A stretch of DNA of 64,000 nucleotides from Magnetovibrio sp. (GTDB taxonomy: Bacteria; Pseudomonadota; Alphaproteobacteria; Rhodospirillales; Magnetovibrionaceae): positions 68,692 to 132,691 of the forward strand of contig JANQJR010000071.1 of assembly GCA_028281525.1 (NCBI GenBank), read 5' to 3'. Within the stretch, counting starts at the first letter, position 1; each line of letters begins with the position of its first letter. Under the pieces are notes generated by a model. It did no database searches, was not told the DNA's origin, and saw only the letters and a list, made by a program, of their open reading frames with translations. Below, in pieces: positions 51,389 to 60,454 of the stretch. The position numbers and the translations under genes are program-made.

Positions 51389-52864
51389 ATGGCTGACATT
51401 ACCCTATCGGCTGCCGTACGCGACAGCCTTCTTTCTCTGCAAGGTACCACCGATCTCATTAACCGGACGCAAACTCGTCTTTCCTCGGGTCTTCGCGTTT
51501 CCGGCGCTGTCGACGATCCGGTTGCTTTCTTCCAGTCCAAGTCTCTCACTGACCGTGCTGCTGACTTTACGGACAAAAAGGAAGGCATCGACCAGGCGGT
51601 CAGCACCGTGTCCGCTGCACTTGACGGTGTGACGGCGGTTGAAGCGCTCGTTGCGCAGATGAAAGGTATTGCCCAGTCGATGAAATCGGCTACGGGTACG
51701 GAGTTCACCGATCTGGTCACCCAGTTCAACGACCTTCGCAATCAAATCAACAACCTGACCACTGACACCACCTACCAGGGCGTCAACCTCGTCAACGGCA
51801 CGGGTGTGAGCTTGGACGTTGAATTTTCCAAGTTGACGGCCAGTGTTCTGAACATTACTTCCGTTGATATCACCAACGGCAGCTTGGGCCTGAACATCGG
51901 CTCTCTGGCCAACGATACCGGTGGTTTCCTCGCTTACCACGCGGCCGGTACTGCTGGCAGTGTCTTGACTGCCGGTGAAAGCATCAGCCTCACGTGGGAA
52001 GGCGTGTCGCGCACCTATACCGCCAACCAGACCGTCTCGTTCACCTACGGCACGGCGAGCATCAGCATCGTGACCGGCACGTCGAGCGTGACTCTGGCCA
52101 ACGGCACCACCTTGACCGTGAACGCCTTGAGCTCCGGCGCGACGGGTACCTCCGGCTTCTATGTGAACGTCGGCACCCCCGATACCGGTGGTTTCTACGT
52201 GTCCAACGCAATTGGTACCGTTGGTAGCTTGCTCGCATCGGGTGAAACCATCACCTTGACGTGGGAAGGCTTGGCCAAAACCTACACCGCCAACCAGACC
52301 ATCGCCTACACCTTCGGCACCACATCCATCAATATTGTCGTCGGTACGGCCAATGTAACCCTGGCCAACGGCACGACCTTTAACGTCGTAGCCGGCTCCA
52401 CCGGTACTGTTTCCACGACGGGTTGGTTTGTGGACGTCAGTACTGCGGTCTCGTTGGGTACTGCTGTTGCTGCGCAGACGGCAGCCGTGATTCCGTCGGC
52501 ACTGACGACGATTGCCGGCTCCGGCAGCCAAGTCTCCGCACAGGCTGCGTCCGAAGCCACCTACGTTCAGTCCGGTTCGACGACGGAAGTCAACACCATC
52601 ATCACCACCCTGGACGCCGCTCTGGACACGACCCGTTCGCAAGCCACCAAGCTGGGTACCAACGTGTCGTTGCTGCAAACCCGTCTGGACTTCACGAGCG
52701 ACTATGTGAACACTCTTGAAGACGGTTCCGGTAAGCTCACCTTGGCGGACATCAACCAAGAAGGCGCCAACCTGCTGGCCCTGCAAACTCGTCAGCAGTT
52801 GGGTATTAACTCTCTGGCCTTCGCCGGTCAGGCAGAACAGTCCATCCTGTCTCTGTTCCGTTAA
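51389..52864 (+). CDS. Flagellin with a duplicated variable domain
   Basis: 491 residues. The D0/D1 N-terminus (LSAAVRDSLLSLQGTTDLIN and RLSSGLRVSGAVDDPVAFFQ) and C-terminus (LALQTRQQLGINSLAFAGQA, then EQSILSLFR) are standard. The variable region contains two tandem 89-residue units (176-264 and 265-353), each starting DTGGF and containing TYTANQT and VTLANGTT. Rich in surface Thr/Ser, suitable for O-glycosylation by the two upstream transferases. It has its own 204-nt upstream gap and a strong terminator. No clear sigma54 or sigma28 element could be placed. Confidence 0.96.
   Translation: MADITLSAAVRDSLLSLQGTTDLINRTQTRLSSGLRVSGAVDDPVAFFQSKSLTDRAADFTDKKEGIDQAVSTVSAALDGVTAVEALVAQMKGIAQSMKSATGTEFTDLVTQFNDLRNQINNLTTDTTYQGVNLVNGTGVSLDVEFSKLTASVLNITSVDITNGSLGLNIGSLANDTGGFLAYHAAGTAGSVLTAGESISLTWEGVSRTYTANQTVSFTYGTASISIVTGTSSVTLANGTTLTVNALSSGATGTSGFYVNVGTPDTGGFYVSNAIGTVGSLLASGETITLTWEGLAKTYTANQTIAYTFGTTSINIVVGTANVTLANGTTFNVVAGSTGTVSTTGWFVDVSTAVSLGTAVAAQTAAVIPSALTTIAGSGSQVSAQAASEATYVQSGSTTEVNTIITTLDAALDTTRSQATKLGTNVSLLQTRLDFTSDYVNTLEDGSGKLTLADINQEGANLLALQTRQQLGINSLAFAGQAEQSILSLFR
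51914..52447 (+). repeat. Tandem 267-bp coding repeat in flagellin
   Basis: Two in-frame copies, 51914-52180 and 52181-52447, encode residues 176-264 and 265-353. Both start with GATACCGGTGGTTTC. They are diverged but clearly homologous. Confidence 0.9.
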
Positions 52865-52892
52865 TACGACGAACCTTACACTCAGTAAGAAA

Positions 52893-52922
52893 CGCCGCCG
52901 GTTTTCCGGCGGCGTGTTTTTT
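52893..52922 (+). terminator. Terminator after flagellin
   Basis: CGCCGCCGG (52893-52901) and CCGGCGGCG (52906-52914) form a perfect 9-bp stem with TTTT loop, followed by TGTTTTTT. Confidence 0.93.
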
Positions 52923-52963
52923 CTCCTGATACTTCCTAGAGCGCGATATGGCTCAGTGGGCCC

Positions 52964-54361
52964 TCACGGCAAGGACACGTAATCGGTCTTTCCCGAAGCG
53001 AGTTTCGGAATGTGCTCTAGGTAGCGCATCCGAAACACGGAACGATTGAGGTGCGTCTTAGCCGCAAGCGCGTTATGAATGTCGCGTTCGCGTTCCGCGG
53101 TGTCGTGGAACACGAATATATTTCTGTCATCGCCCGTGCACGCCACATCGACGCCCGGAAACTGCCCTTTTGCGATGTGTTCGAGCTCATCAAGGCTCAC
53201 GCGCAGGCCGAGGACTTTCACATAGCGTTTCTTTCGGCCCGTGATGTAGAAATACCCGTCTTCGTCACGCTTACCCAAATCACCCGTGACCAGCACACCG
53301 TTCCACTCGTCCCCATTCGCCAGGTCGAAGCGGCTGGTGGCGTAACCAAGACATACATTGGGGCCGGAATACACGAACGTGCCGGTTTCGTCCGTGCCCA
53401 AAACCTCGTGTCCTTCATCATCCACAATCGACAAAACCCCACCCGGAATGGGAATGCCCACGCTGCCGATCTTCTCGAGGCACTTCGCACTGGGCAGATA
53501 GGAAATGCGTGTCGTCGCTTCCGCCTGCCCGTACATGACGAAAAACGCCTTATCGGTTTCGGCAGCGTACCTCGCGACCTTTTCCTGCAGCGTTTCGTTC
53601 AGTTTACCGCCAGCCTGTGTCAACATGCGCACGGACGGATAGTCCCGCTTGAAGAACTTAAGCTTATCCAACATTTCGTAGGTAAACGGAACGCCATTGA
53701 AATTGGTCACACGGTGCTCTTCGAACAGGGACCAAAACGCCTTTTGCATAATGGAAACGTTGGTGAAAACGATCCGCCCCCCCACACGGATATGGGAATT
53801 GATCACCGACATGCCGTAGGTGTAGTTCATCGGCAGATTGGTGATCGACACATCATCCTTGTTCATATCTAAATATTCGACGATGGAATCGGTGTTGGCG
53901 AGAATGTTGGCGCGACTCTGGCGCACAAACTTCGGACTACCGGTGGAGCCCGACGTCGAAGCCAGCAGACACAACGCATCGTCAATGGGATACGTCTCGA
54001 CGGTATCGGCCAACAACAGCGCATATTCGAAAGCGCCATGCGCATGTGAATATGCGGCGATATCGCCCACGCGCGCTTGGGGCAGCCAGATCCATTTCGG
54101 CTTGTAGCTGTCGATCAGTTCGCTAAGCAAGGACGCATCGATGCCGGCGTCCAGCATGACCGGAACGGTGTTCGCCTGCAGGCATGTGAGATAACCGATG
54201 AAGCCGCCGATGGAGTTGTCGCAGAGGCAAAACACCAAGGCCCTGTCATCGAAACGCGGCCCGAGGTCCGCCGTGAAATCGGCGAGTTCACCGTAGGTAT
54301 AACATCGGCCATCTTCGGCGATGGCGGCTGTACGACTGGCGAATTTCCTTAAATCCCACAT
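52964..54361 (-). CDS. ANL-superfamily acyl ligase (AMP-dependent)
   Basis: 465 residues, short for the family. ATP-binding P-loop ASTSGSTGSPKF at 134-145, the VMYGQAEATTR segment (usual YGxTE-like), and the hinge VTGDLGKRDEDGYFYITGR followed by the catalytic-type Lys region (KRYVKVLGLRVSLDELE). It would adenylate a carboxylic acid and pass it to a thiol such as the ACP encoded in the same cluster or CoA (inference). Last gene on the minus-strand cluster, 22 nt after the NeuB gene. Confidence 0.85.
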   Translation of the reverse strand: MWDLRKFASRTAAIAEDGRCYTYGELADFTADLGPRFDDRALVFCLCDNSIGGFIGYLTCLQANTVPVMLDAGIDASLLSELIDSYKPKWIWLPQARVGDIAAYSHAHGAFEYALLLADTVETYPIDDALCLLASTSGSTGSPKFVRQSRANILANTDSIVEYLDMNKDDVSITNLPMNYTYGMSVINSHIRVGGRIVFTNVSIMQKAFWSLFEEHRVTNFNGVPFTYEMLDKLKFFKRDYPSVRMLTQAGGKLNETLQEKVARYAAETDKAFFVMYGQAEATTRISYLPSAKCLEKIGSVGIPIPGGVLSIVDDEGHEVLGTDETGTFVYSGPNVCLGYATSRFDLANGDEWNGVLVTGDLGKRDEDGYFYITGRKKRYVKVLGLRVSLDELEHIAKGQFPGVDVACTGDDRNIFVFHDTAERERDIHNALAAKTHLNRSVFRMRYLEHIPKLASGKTDYVSLP

Positions 54362-54383
54362 CGGGTATTCCTTGGACCGAGGC

Positions 54384-55415
54384 TTAAGCCAAATCGCTTT
54401 CGCGGATCAAGCAGTCGGCATTGACTGGGTTCTTTAATTTTTTTCCAACAACATCCCCGAGCTTATCGGCGGGGATGCCCGTGCCGGGACGCTTCAACGT
54501 CAAGTCGTCCAGACTCAGAACCTCCCCGGCGTCGATGTCGCGCGTGGTGACGACGCTCCTCCTCATGTTGTCTCGTTGATCGCGTTCCTCTTGCGTCAGC
54601 GTACGTTCCTTTGAGCCCAGCGCCGCGAAGACGTTGTTGCACTGTTCGATCAGCGCTTTCATCTCATCCGGTTCGGACGCCATCTGGTTGTCCATGCCGA
54701 TCTTCGATTTATCCAAGGTGAAGTGCTTTTCTATCAAGCATGCTCCCAAAGCGATCGAGGCAGAGGCCGCTTCCGGCCCGATGGTGTGATCGGAATACCC
54801 GATCAAGGTTCCCGGCAAACTTTCCTGCAAACCCACAATGTTGTTGAGATTGACGATATCCATCGGCGCGGGATAGATCGAAACGCAATGCAGGACACAC
54901 AGGTTGTCGTTCCCGGCATCCTTGATGGTCTTCACCGCACTTTGAATTTCTTCCATGCTGCCCATACCGGTCGAAAGCACGACGGGAACCTGCTTTTTTC
55001 CGATGTAGTCCAGAAAGCTCAGATTGTTCAGTTCCATGGATGCGATCTTGACGAAGGCCGCGCCACATTCCTCGGTCAGGAAATCGACTTCACGTTCCGC
55101 ATACGGCGTCGAAGAGAAATCGATACCGGTTTCCTCGCAAAACCCGGCAAGTTCCCTGATCTCCGGTTCGGACAATGAATACTTTTTGACGAAACGCTTG
55201 GCGATTGGGTTTTCCTGGTAATAGGTCGATGAATAGAGCGTATCCGCGGTCCAAGACTGCAACTTGATGCAATCGCATCCGATTTCGGCCGCCTTTTCGA
55301 TCATGTCCTTGGCCAGGTCCAGGTCGCCGAAATGGCTTGTGTTCAATTCCGCCACGTAATACGGCTTTTGTCCCTCGCCAATCACTTTGGAACTTCTGAA
55401 TTCAACCTGCGTCAT
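54384..55415 (-). CDS. NeuB-family nonulosonic acid synthase
   Basis: 343 residues. TIM-barrel with VAELNTSHFGDLDLAKDMIE at the N-terminus, GCDCIKLQSWTADTL, LSTGMGSMEEIQSAVKTI and GYSDHTIGPEAASASIALGA, all typical of NeuB/PseI/LegI. The C-terminal SAF (antifreeze-like) domain is at about 280-343 (RSVVTTRDIDAGEVLSLDDL). It condenses phosphoenolpyruvate with a 6-carbon acetamido-sugar to give a 9-carbon nonulosonic acid. Whether the product is Neu, Leg or Pse cannot be told. The Pse/Leg precursor enzymes are not in the window. Confidence 0.9.
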   Translation of the reverse strand: MTQVEFRSSKVIGEGQKPYYVAELNTSHFGDLDLAKDMIEKAAEIGCDCIKLQSWTADTLYSSTYYQENPIAKRFVKKYSLSEPEIRELAGFCEETGIDFSSTPYAEREVDFLTEECGAAFVKIASMELNNLSFLDYIGKKQVPVVLSTGMGSMEEIQSAVKTIKDAGNDNLCVLHCVSIYPAPMDIVNLNNIVGLQESLPGTLIGYSDHTIGPEAASASIALGACLIEKHFTLDKSKIGMDNQMASEPDEMKALIEQCNNVFAALGSKERTLTQEERDQRDNMRRSVVTTRDIDAGEVLSLDDLTLKRPGTGIPADKLGDVVGKKLKNPVNADCLIRESDLA

Positions 55416-55432
55416 ATGTCCGGTCCTGCATG

Positions 55433-57214
55433 TTATTGATCGATCGGGTCGATGATCATCTCTTTGAGAAAGAGGTCACGATCAAGGAAGGGAGCCTGGT
55501 CTTCCAAGGGACGCCTGACGAATTTTCGCGATTCTGTCTTGGCGTATGAGACCTCGATATATTCCTGATCTTCCAATCCCATGATTTCGCATAGGACAGG
55601 GCCGTCCTCTTTGAGAACCGCATCGATCTTCTCTTCCAACGCCTCGCCCGTATCGATCCGCTTGTAGGTTAGTCCAAAACAGTGAGCAACTTTTTCAAAG
55701 TCGGGACACGTCACGCCATTGCTGGTATCCGTCCCGATTGTGCGTTTTCGAAACAGGTCCTTCTGTCTGCGGCGGATAATGGCGTACGCGTTGTTGTTGA
55801 CGACAAAAATCTTCGCCGGCATGCCGTGCTGGGCGATGGTTTGCAGTTCCTGAATATTCATCATGATCGAGCCGTCGCCAACAACGGCGATAACCGGGCG
55901 GGCGCTTGCAACGCATGCGCCGACAACCGCAGGCAAGGCATATCCCATGGCGCCTTGTGACACCGGGTGAAGACAGGATTGGTTGGCGCCAAACTTCATG
56001 TTTGTCGGCAAAATCACATCGATGAAGCCGGAATCACATATGAACGCCGCATCATCGGGCATGACCTCCGACAAGGCTTCGGCCAAGTGATGCAAATCCA
56101 CACGGTGGGGGTCTTTCGGCTCCGGCACAAAAGTCCGGAATGCCGCTTTCCAGGACACGCATTTTTCCGTCCACTGCGCCCAATTGCAGGCGAACGTGTG
56201 CGCATTGAGCTCATCTAAGAGCGATTTGACATCACTCAGAATCAAGCGGTCAATCCGCACGGATTCCTTGGAGTGCTCGGTTTCATCGATATCGACGACG
56301 ATGACCTTCGCTTCGCGGGCGAACTTCTCGAAATCCGTCCCGGTGGTGATGGAATTCAAACGCGAGCCCAGAATCAAAAGAACGTCGCTGTTTTGAACCG
56401 TGAACGCACCGGCGCGGGAACAGCCCATCGACCCTATGGACCCTATGGAAAGCCTGTTTTTCGTCCCATAGGTGTCCGGCGCAGCGGACGTATAGGTGAC
56501 AGGTATTTCATTGCGTTCGACAAACTCTGTGAATGCTTTGATCGCACCAGCGGCCTCGATACCGCTGCCAATCAACACCGCGGGCCTTTTTGCCGCAGAC
56601 AGGATTTCGGCAACGTAAGAAACATCATCGGCCTTGGGACCGTCATCAGGAGGGGTAGGCGGTACAAAGCCTTCCAGTTCGTCCAGTTCGACGCGCATGT
56701 TCTGAATATCCAGCGGCACGTCTATCCACACTGGCCCCCTTCGTCCCTCCTGGGCGTAATAGAGCGCCTTTTCGATCTCCAGGCGAACTTGGCTGGGATC
56801 GCTCAGCATCACGGCGTATTTGGTGATCGTCTCAACCAGCGGAATGATATCCGCCTCTTGTTGCCCGTATGTGCGCAGGGGAACACCGGTGTGACGCGTG
56901 GTTTCCGCCAACGTGTTTTGACCGGAAATGAAAACGCACGGTATGGCATCCTGCCAAGCCGACAATACGCCTGTAATGGTGTTCGTCGAAGCGCATCCCG
57001 TGGAGACGACACAACCGGCCAACTTTCCCGAAAGTTGCGCAGCGGCAACGGCGGCAAAGGCAGCGCTTTGTTCGTGATGGACGAAACAAGGCGATACGCC
57101 ATCGAATTTCGCCAAAGCATCCGTCAGGAACAACGCCCCCCGTCCCGTCACGACGAATGGTGTCGAAACGCCTTCCTGGGCAACACGTTCAATGATGTAA
57201 TCGGCAACACGCAT
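55433..57214 (-). CDS. Thiamine pyrophosphate-dependent enzyme (acetolactate synthase-like)
   Basis: 593 residues with the three-domain POX/ALS layout. Catalytic Glu in FVHHEQSAAFAAVAAAQLSG near residue 48; central domain; C-terminal TPP motif GDGSIMMNIQELQTIAQHGM ending in VVNNNAYAIIRRRQ. It decarboxylates or ligates a 2-oxo acid. No regulatory small subunit is nearby and it is embedded in a sugar-acyl cluster, so branched-chain amino-acid synthesis is unlikely. It may act on a 2-oxo acid for the glycan side chain (inference). 17 nt after the hotdog gene. Confidence 0.88.
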   Translation of the reverse strand: MRVADYIIERVAQEGVSTPFVVTGRGALFLTDALAKFDGVSPCFVHHEQSAAFAAVAAAQLSGKLAGCVVSTGCASTNTITGVLSAWQDAIPCVFISGQNTLAETTRHTGVPLRTYGQQEADIIPLVETITKYAVMLSDPSQVRLEIEKALYYAQEGRRGPVWIDVPLDIQNMRVELDELEGFVPPTPPDDGPKADDVSYVAEILSAAKRPAVLIGSGIEAAGAIKAFTEFVERNEIPVTYTSAAPDTYGTKNRLSIGSIGSMGCSRAGAFTVQNSDVLLILGSRLNSITTGTDFEKFAREAKVIVVDIDETEHSKESVRIDRLILSDVKSLLDELNAHTFACNWAQWTEKCVSWKAAFRTFVPEPKDPHRVDLHHLAEALSEVMPDDAAFICDSGFIDVILPTNMKFGANQSCLHPVSQGAMGYALPAVVGACVASARPVIAVVGDGSIMMNIQELQTIAQHGMPAKIFVVNNNAYAIIRRRQKDLFRKRTIGTDTSNGVTCPDFEKVAHCFGLTYKRIDTGEALEEKIDAVLKEDGPVLCEIMGLEDQEYIEVSYAKTESRKFVRRPLEDQAPFLDRDLFLKEMIIDPIDQ

Positions 57215-57230
57215 TCACGAACGGCTCCGA

Positions 57231-57725
57231 TTATTTCGACTTTGGGGGCACGAACTTATCGAAGACAACCGGCAATGAGACCGTAAAGTCCGCACAGCAC
57301 GCGAATTCGCCATCAACCTCGCCTTCAGCCGTGCCGATGGCAATCCCGCGCTTGAAGGACTTCAGATTCGCTGAAATCTTCATCGTTTCCCCTGGAACAA
57401 TTTTGCGGCGAAATTTGACATTGTCGATACCTAAGAAGTTCGTCTTGTTTCCACGATACTCCTCAATGGACAGAAACGTCATGATAAAGGTCTGCACCAG
57501 ACATTCGATCAAAACAAAACCGGGCACATTGGGTTCATCGTCGTAATGCGCCGGAAAGAACCATTCATTGTATGTGAAGTTTTTGATCCCGACCGCGCTT
57601 TTACCGGGCACGGCCTCGGTGATCTGATCGACAAACAGAAGCGGATAACGGTTTCTTTGAGATTCAAGAATGCCGATGGTATCGAAGAAAAGTTTGTCAC
57701 CAGATTCCGACATGGGAGCCCTCAC
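57231..57725 (-). CDS. FabZ-like hotdog dehydratase
   Basis: 164 residues, single hotdog fold. The FabZ-type active-site layout is FFPAHYDDEPNVPGFVLIEC: His in FPAHY and Glu in LIECLVQ are both in place. Then FLGIDNVKFRRKIVPGETM. It would dehydrate a 3-hydroxyacyl-ACP. It overlaps the ACP gene by 4 nt. No ketosynthase is in the cluster, so the substrate probably comes from elsewhere or is an acyl-ACP made by the ligase (inference). Confidence 0.85.
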   Translation of the reverse strand: MRAPMSESGDKLFFDTIGILESQRNRYPLLFVDQITEAVPGKSAVGIKNFTYNEWFFPAHYDDEPNVPGFVLIECLVQTFIMTFLSIEEYRGNKTNFLGIDNVKFRRKIVPGETMKISANLKSFKRGIAIGTAEGEVDGEFACCADFTVSLPVVFDKFVPPKSK

Positions 57726-57958
57726 ACATTCACGTTGTATTTCTTCAAGATCGTTTTGCCATGCTCGAAGCTGGAAAAATCCGTGATGTCATCGATGTCC
57801 ATTTCGATATCGAAGACATCCTCGAGTGCTCCCATAAGGTTCATATGACCGACACTGTCCCATTCTGGAACGTCTTGGTATTTGAGATCGGCCAACTGGT
57901 CTTCACCAAGACCGAACGTCTCCGTAAAGGCCTGTTGATATTTTTCCACGTTGGACAT
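57722..57958 (-). CDS. Acyl carrier protein
   Basis: 78 residues. Four-helix acidic ACP with the 4'-phosphopantetheine Ser35 in EWDSVGHMNLM and the following MGALEDVFDIEMDIDDITDF. A dedicated ACP rather than the housekeeping fabF-linked one. Strong ribosome site (GAAAGGTAGGAC before ATG). Translationally overlaps the hotdog gene. A 200-nt gap separates it from luxC upstream, which may carry a promoter. Confidence 0.92.
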   Translation of the reverse strand: MSNVEKYQQAFTETFGLGEDQLADLKYQDVPEWDSVGHMNLMGALEDVFDIEMDIDDITDFSSFEHGKTILKKYNVNV

Positions 57959-58158
57959 GTCCTACCTTTCGAATTCCAATTTTCGACGGAATCTGCACCC
58001 AGAAGTTTTTGTTCTAAAAACCCTGTGATTCCAAATAATTATGAAATCGCCGATTGGAGCGCACGGTCTCCCTTCAAGCCTCCCGGGACCACATGGCCCG
58101 AAACACTTGATTGTGCCGCGTTAAGGTAAACAAATCGTTTTTCCCGTCCTTGGGGAGG

Positions 58159-59370
58159 TTATAGAACCGCAACCTTTTTCGACATCTGAAACAGCATGTC
58201 GTATCCGTCCCAAACCAGTCCGAATTCGGAGGCCCGGCCATTTGCCACCAAGCGGTCGATGCCGATGGCCCGATCAAGGCCAAGCTCGTCAAACAGGGCC
58301 GCCGCATCGAACCCGATATAGGTCAAGGTCTGCAGCTTGCGCGTGATGCTTTCGGCCAGGGGCGCGAGGGATGGATTGGCGTATTCGAGAAAAAAACCGC
58401 CCGGGCACGCAAAGGGTTCCAAATCTTCGGGAATACGTTCGATGTTTGTGCGCCGGACCAAACTGTCTCCACTCAACCCGGTCCCGATACCATCCAATTC
58501 GATCGCTGCGATCTGCTGGTTGAGCAATTTTTCAACGGCCAGATTTCCGGAAGTCCGGTAATCCCTGTCGCGGATCGCACTTTCGAAATGCGCCCAGAAC
58601 GTCTCTTGAGCCTGCACAACGGTTTGCGCATCGCCCAACCAGTACATGAGCCGCGGCGATGTACAAGCGTTTTGGTCGAAGAAAAGCGTGTCGTTGTAAA
58701 AGGCTGTTGCTTCTTTGTGCGGGTCGGCGTCATTCAAATAGGCCTCGGCGTTGATGACGCACATGGAATACCGGTCCGCGAACGTAACGTCGAATGACCG
58801 CGCCGGCAAAGGCGACGTTCTGATTTCCGATATGGTGTCATCGCTGCCCCAGATGATGCGGATGTCGCAAAGGCTCGATAGATAATCCGTCACGTCCTTA
58901 TCGTGCTGGTAGCGAAAAATAGCCACCCGATCACGAAAGATGGAAAACGCGTCGCTTTCCATCACATTGCGGATGATGTCGACCAAAATCGTGGCCTGGG
59001 GGAATTCCTTTGAAGACATGCGGATCAGACAAACGTTCCCCGTAACCAGACCAAGAAACAGGCTGTACGCAAAATTCAGTGGAATATTGGACGGCGTGAA
59101 GTGCAGGGAAACGCCTTTGCCACAGCGATAATCCGTAAACGATCCGTATTCCTTTTTCAGACGTTTGAGGTTTCGCGCCCGGCACAGAAAGCCGAAAGAA
59201 GCTAAGTCCGGATAGGCGCGGATGTCGTCTCGCGCAAAGATGGCTTTGGATATCGCATCTAAAAACGCGATCGCTTCATCGCAAAACACCGGCATGGGCC
59301 GAAGCTTTTCGACGCCGCCGAAGCCGTAGGCCCCGGTCTCGAATTGGAGCTTATCGAGCGCGCTCTGCAT
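58159..59370 (-). CDS. LuxC-type acyl-CoA reductase
   Basis: 403 residues. LuxC fold with the active-site Cys at about residue 235 in FFDQNACTSPRLMY, preceded by FADRYSMCVINAE. The C-terminal NAD(P)-dependent region ends SEFGLVWDGYDMLFQMSKKV. LuxC reduces an activated fatty acid to an aldehyde. It overlaps LuxE by 20 nt. There is no luxA/luxB, so a bioluminescence role is unsupported. Here it probably makes an aldehyde for sugar or protein modification (inference). Confidence 0.88.
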   Translation of the reverse strand: MQSALDKLQFETGAYGFGGVEKLRPMPVFCDEAIAFLDAISKAIFARDDIRAYPDLASFGFLCRARNLKRLKKEYGSFTDYRCGKGVSLHFTPSNIPLNFAYSLFLGLVTGNVCLIRMSSKEFPQATILVDIIRNVMESDAFSIFRDRVAIFRYQHDKDVTDYLSSLCDIRIIWGSDDTISEIRTSPLPARSFDVTFADRYSMCVINAEAYLNDADPHKEATAFYNDTLFFDQNACTSPRLMYWLGDAQTVVQAQETFWAHFESAIRDRDYRTSGNLAVEKLLNQQIAAIELDGIGTGLSGDSLVRRTNIERIPEDLEPFACPGGFFLEYANPSLAPLAESITRKLQTLTYIGFDAAALFDELGLDRAIGIDRLVANGRASEFGLVWDGYDMLFQMSKKVAVL

Positions 59371-60433
59371 AGGTATCGCTACAACCCCTTATTTCCGCTT
59401 CCGCCAAGCGGCCATATACCTTGAAATATTTGCCGGGACGGCCACAGGCGCAGCCGTCGTCGCCGGCAATCATGCCCTCATCTTCCGTGAGCAGGGAATG
59501 GCCCGGATACGATCTGGGAATCAGGGATAAAACCTGGATAACCCCCCTCTCGCCATTGGGCGCAATCGACAAGTCGTTTTGGTCGCGTACGATGACATCG
59601 CCAAAAATGGACGAATGAAAATAACCGTGTTCGCATTCCACGAAAATGGAACCCGTCTGTTCGACCATGCCGTAGTAGTTGTGAATATCGCCCAAGCCAC
59701 ACACGGCGTTTAGACGTTCCCTGAATTCCATTTCCGAAACGGCCTCGGATTGAAGCTTTTTCCAGCCACCGCCATGAAACAAGATGCCGTTGGAAAGGTC
59801 GACTTGCCCGGCCTTTGCAAGCAATTCTTGATAAAAGTGCTGCCAGACGATGAAGGTAAAACCGAACAGCAAAATCTTTTTGCCTGCATGCTTGGCCAGA
59901 AACGCCTGCAAGCCTTCCAGGTCCAACTTCATGTCCTCATCCAGCGCGAAAAACTTATCCCGCCCGAAAATGGAAAAGCCGATAATGCCCGCCGTGCGCG
60001 CGGAAAAACGCTGTACGTTTTTAAGTGTTGCTTCGGTATCGATCACGATCATCGGCAAACGGTTCGCCCCCAAAAAGGACGTCACGATCTTGGTGAGGAC
60101 CTTCGTTTGCAACACCGCCGTTTCCTTGTCCAAGACAATTCGGGAGACCCTTTGCCCCGTTGTGCCCGACGATGTCATCACCTTGAAGACGTCTTCGTCG
60201 GAAATGCTTTTGAGCTCATACTCCTTAAAAAGCCTTACAGGCAAAAACGGAACGTCCCCGATCGCATCTACGGCGTGCGGTTCGACGCCATGGGAGCGCA
60301 GGATTTTCCTGTACTCCGCACAATGATCGTGGTGATACGCCGTCAGGTCCTTCAAACCGCCCAACAAAATGCCTTCCCGCTCGCGAACGGGCAGGGAAAA
60401 CGGGTCTAGGTCTAAGAGATCGCTGATCGTCAT
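59351..60433 (-). CDS. LuxE-type acyl-protein synthetase
   Basis: 360 residues. AMP-binding motif VMTSSGTTGQRVSRI, then the LuxE landmarks IVWQHFYQELL and NYYGMVEQTGSIFVECEHGY, and the C-terminal CACGRPGKYFKVYGRLAEAE. LuxE activates a fatty acid as acyl-AMP and passes it to LuxC via a Cys. It overlaps luxC by 20 nt, so the two act together. Part of the acyl-activation half of the cluster. Confidence 0.9.
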   Translation of the reverse strand: MTISDLLDLDPFSLPVREREGILLGGLKDLTAYHHDHCAEYRKILRSHGVEPHAVDAIGDVPFLPVRLFKEYELKSISDEDVFKVMTSSGTTGQRVSRIVLDKETAVLQTKVLTKIVTSFLGANRLPMIVIDTEATLKNVQRFSARTAGIIGFSIFGRDKFFALDEDMKLDLEGLQAFLAKHAGKKILLFGFTFIVWQHFYQELLAKAGQVDLSNGILFHGGGWKKLQSEAVSEMEFRERLNAVCGLGDIHNYYGMVEQTGSIFVECEHGYFHSSIFGDVIVRDQNDLSIAPNGERGVIQVLSLIPRSYPGHSLLTEDEGMIAGDDGCACGRPGKYFKVYGRLAEAEIRGCSDTYAERAR

Positions 60434-60454
60434 AATGGCTTGAACGTTCGGGGG

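Noticed and set aside
58159-60433. Bioluminescence (lux) operon
   Set aside because: LuxC and LuxE are present but luxA, luxB and luxD are not, and the neighbours are sugar and flagellar genes.
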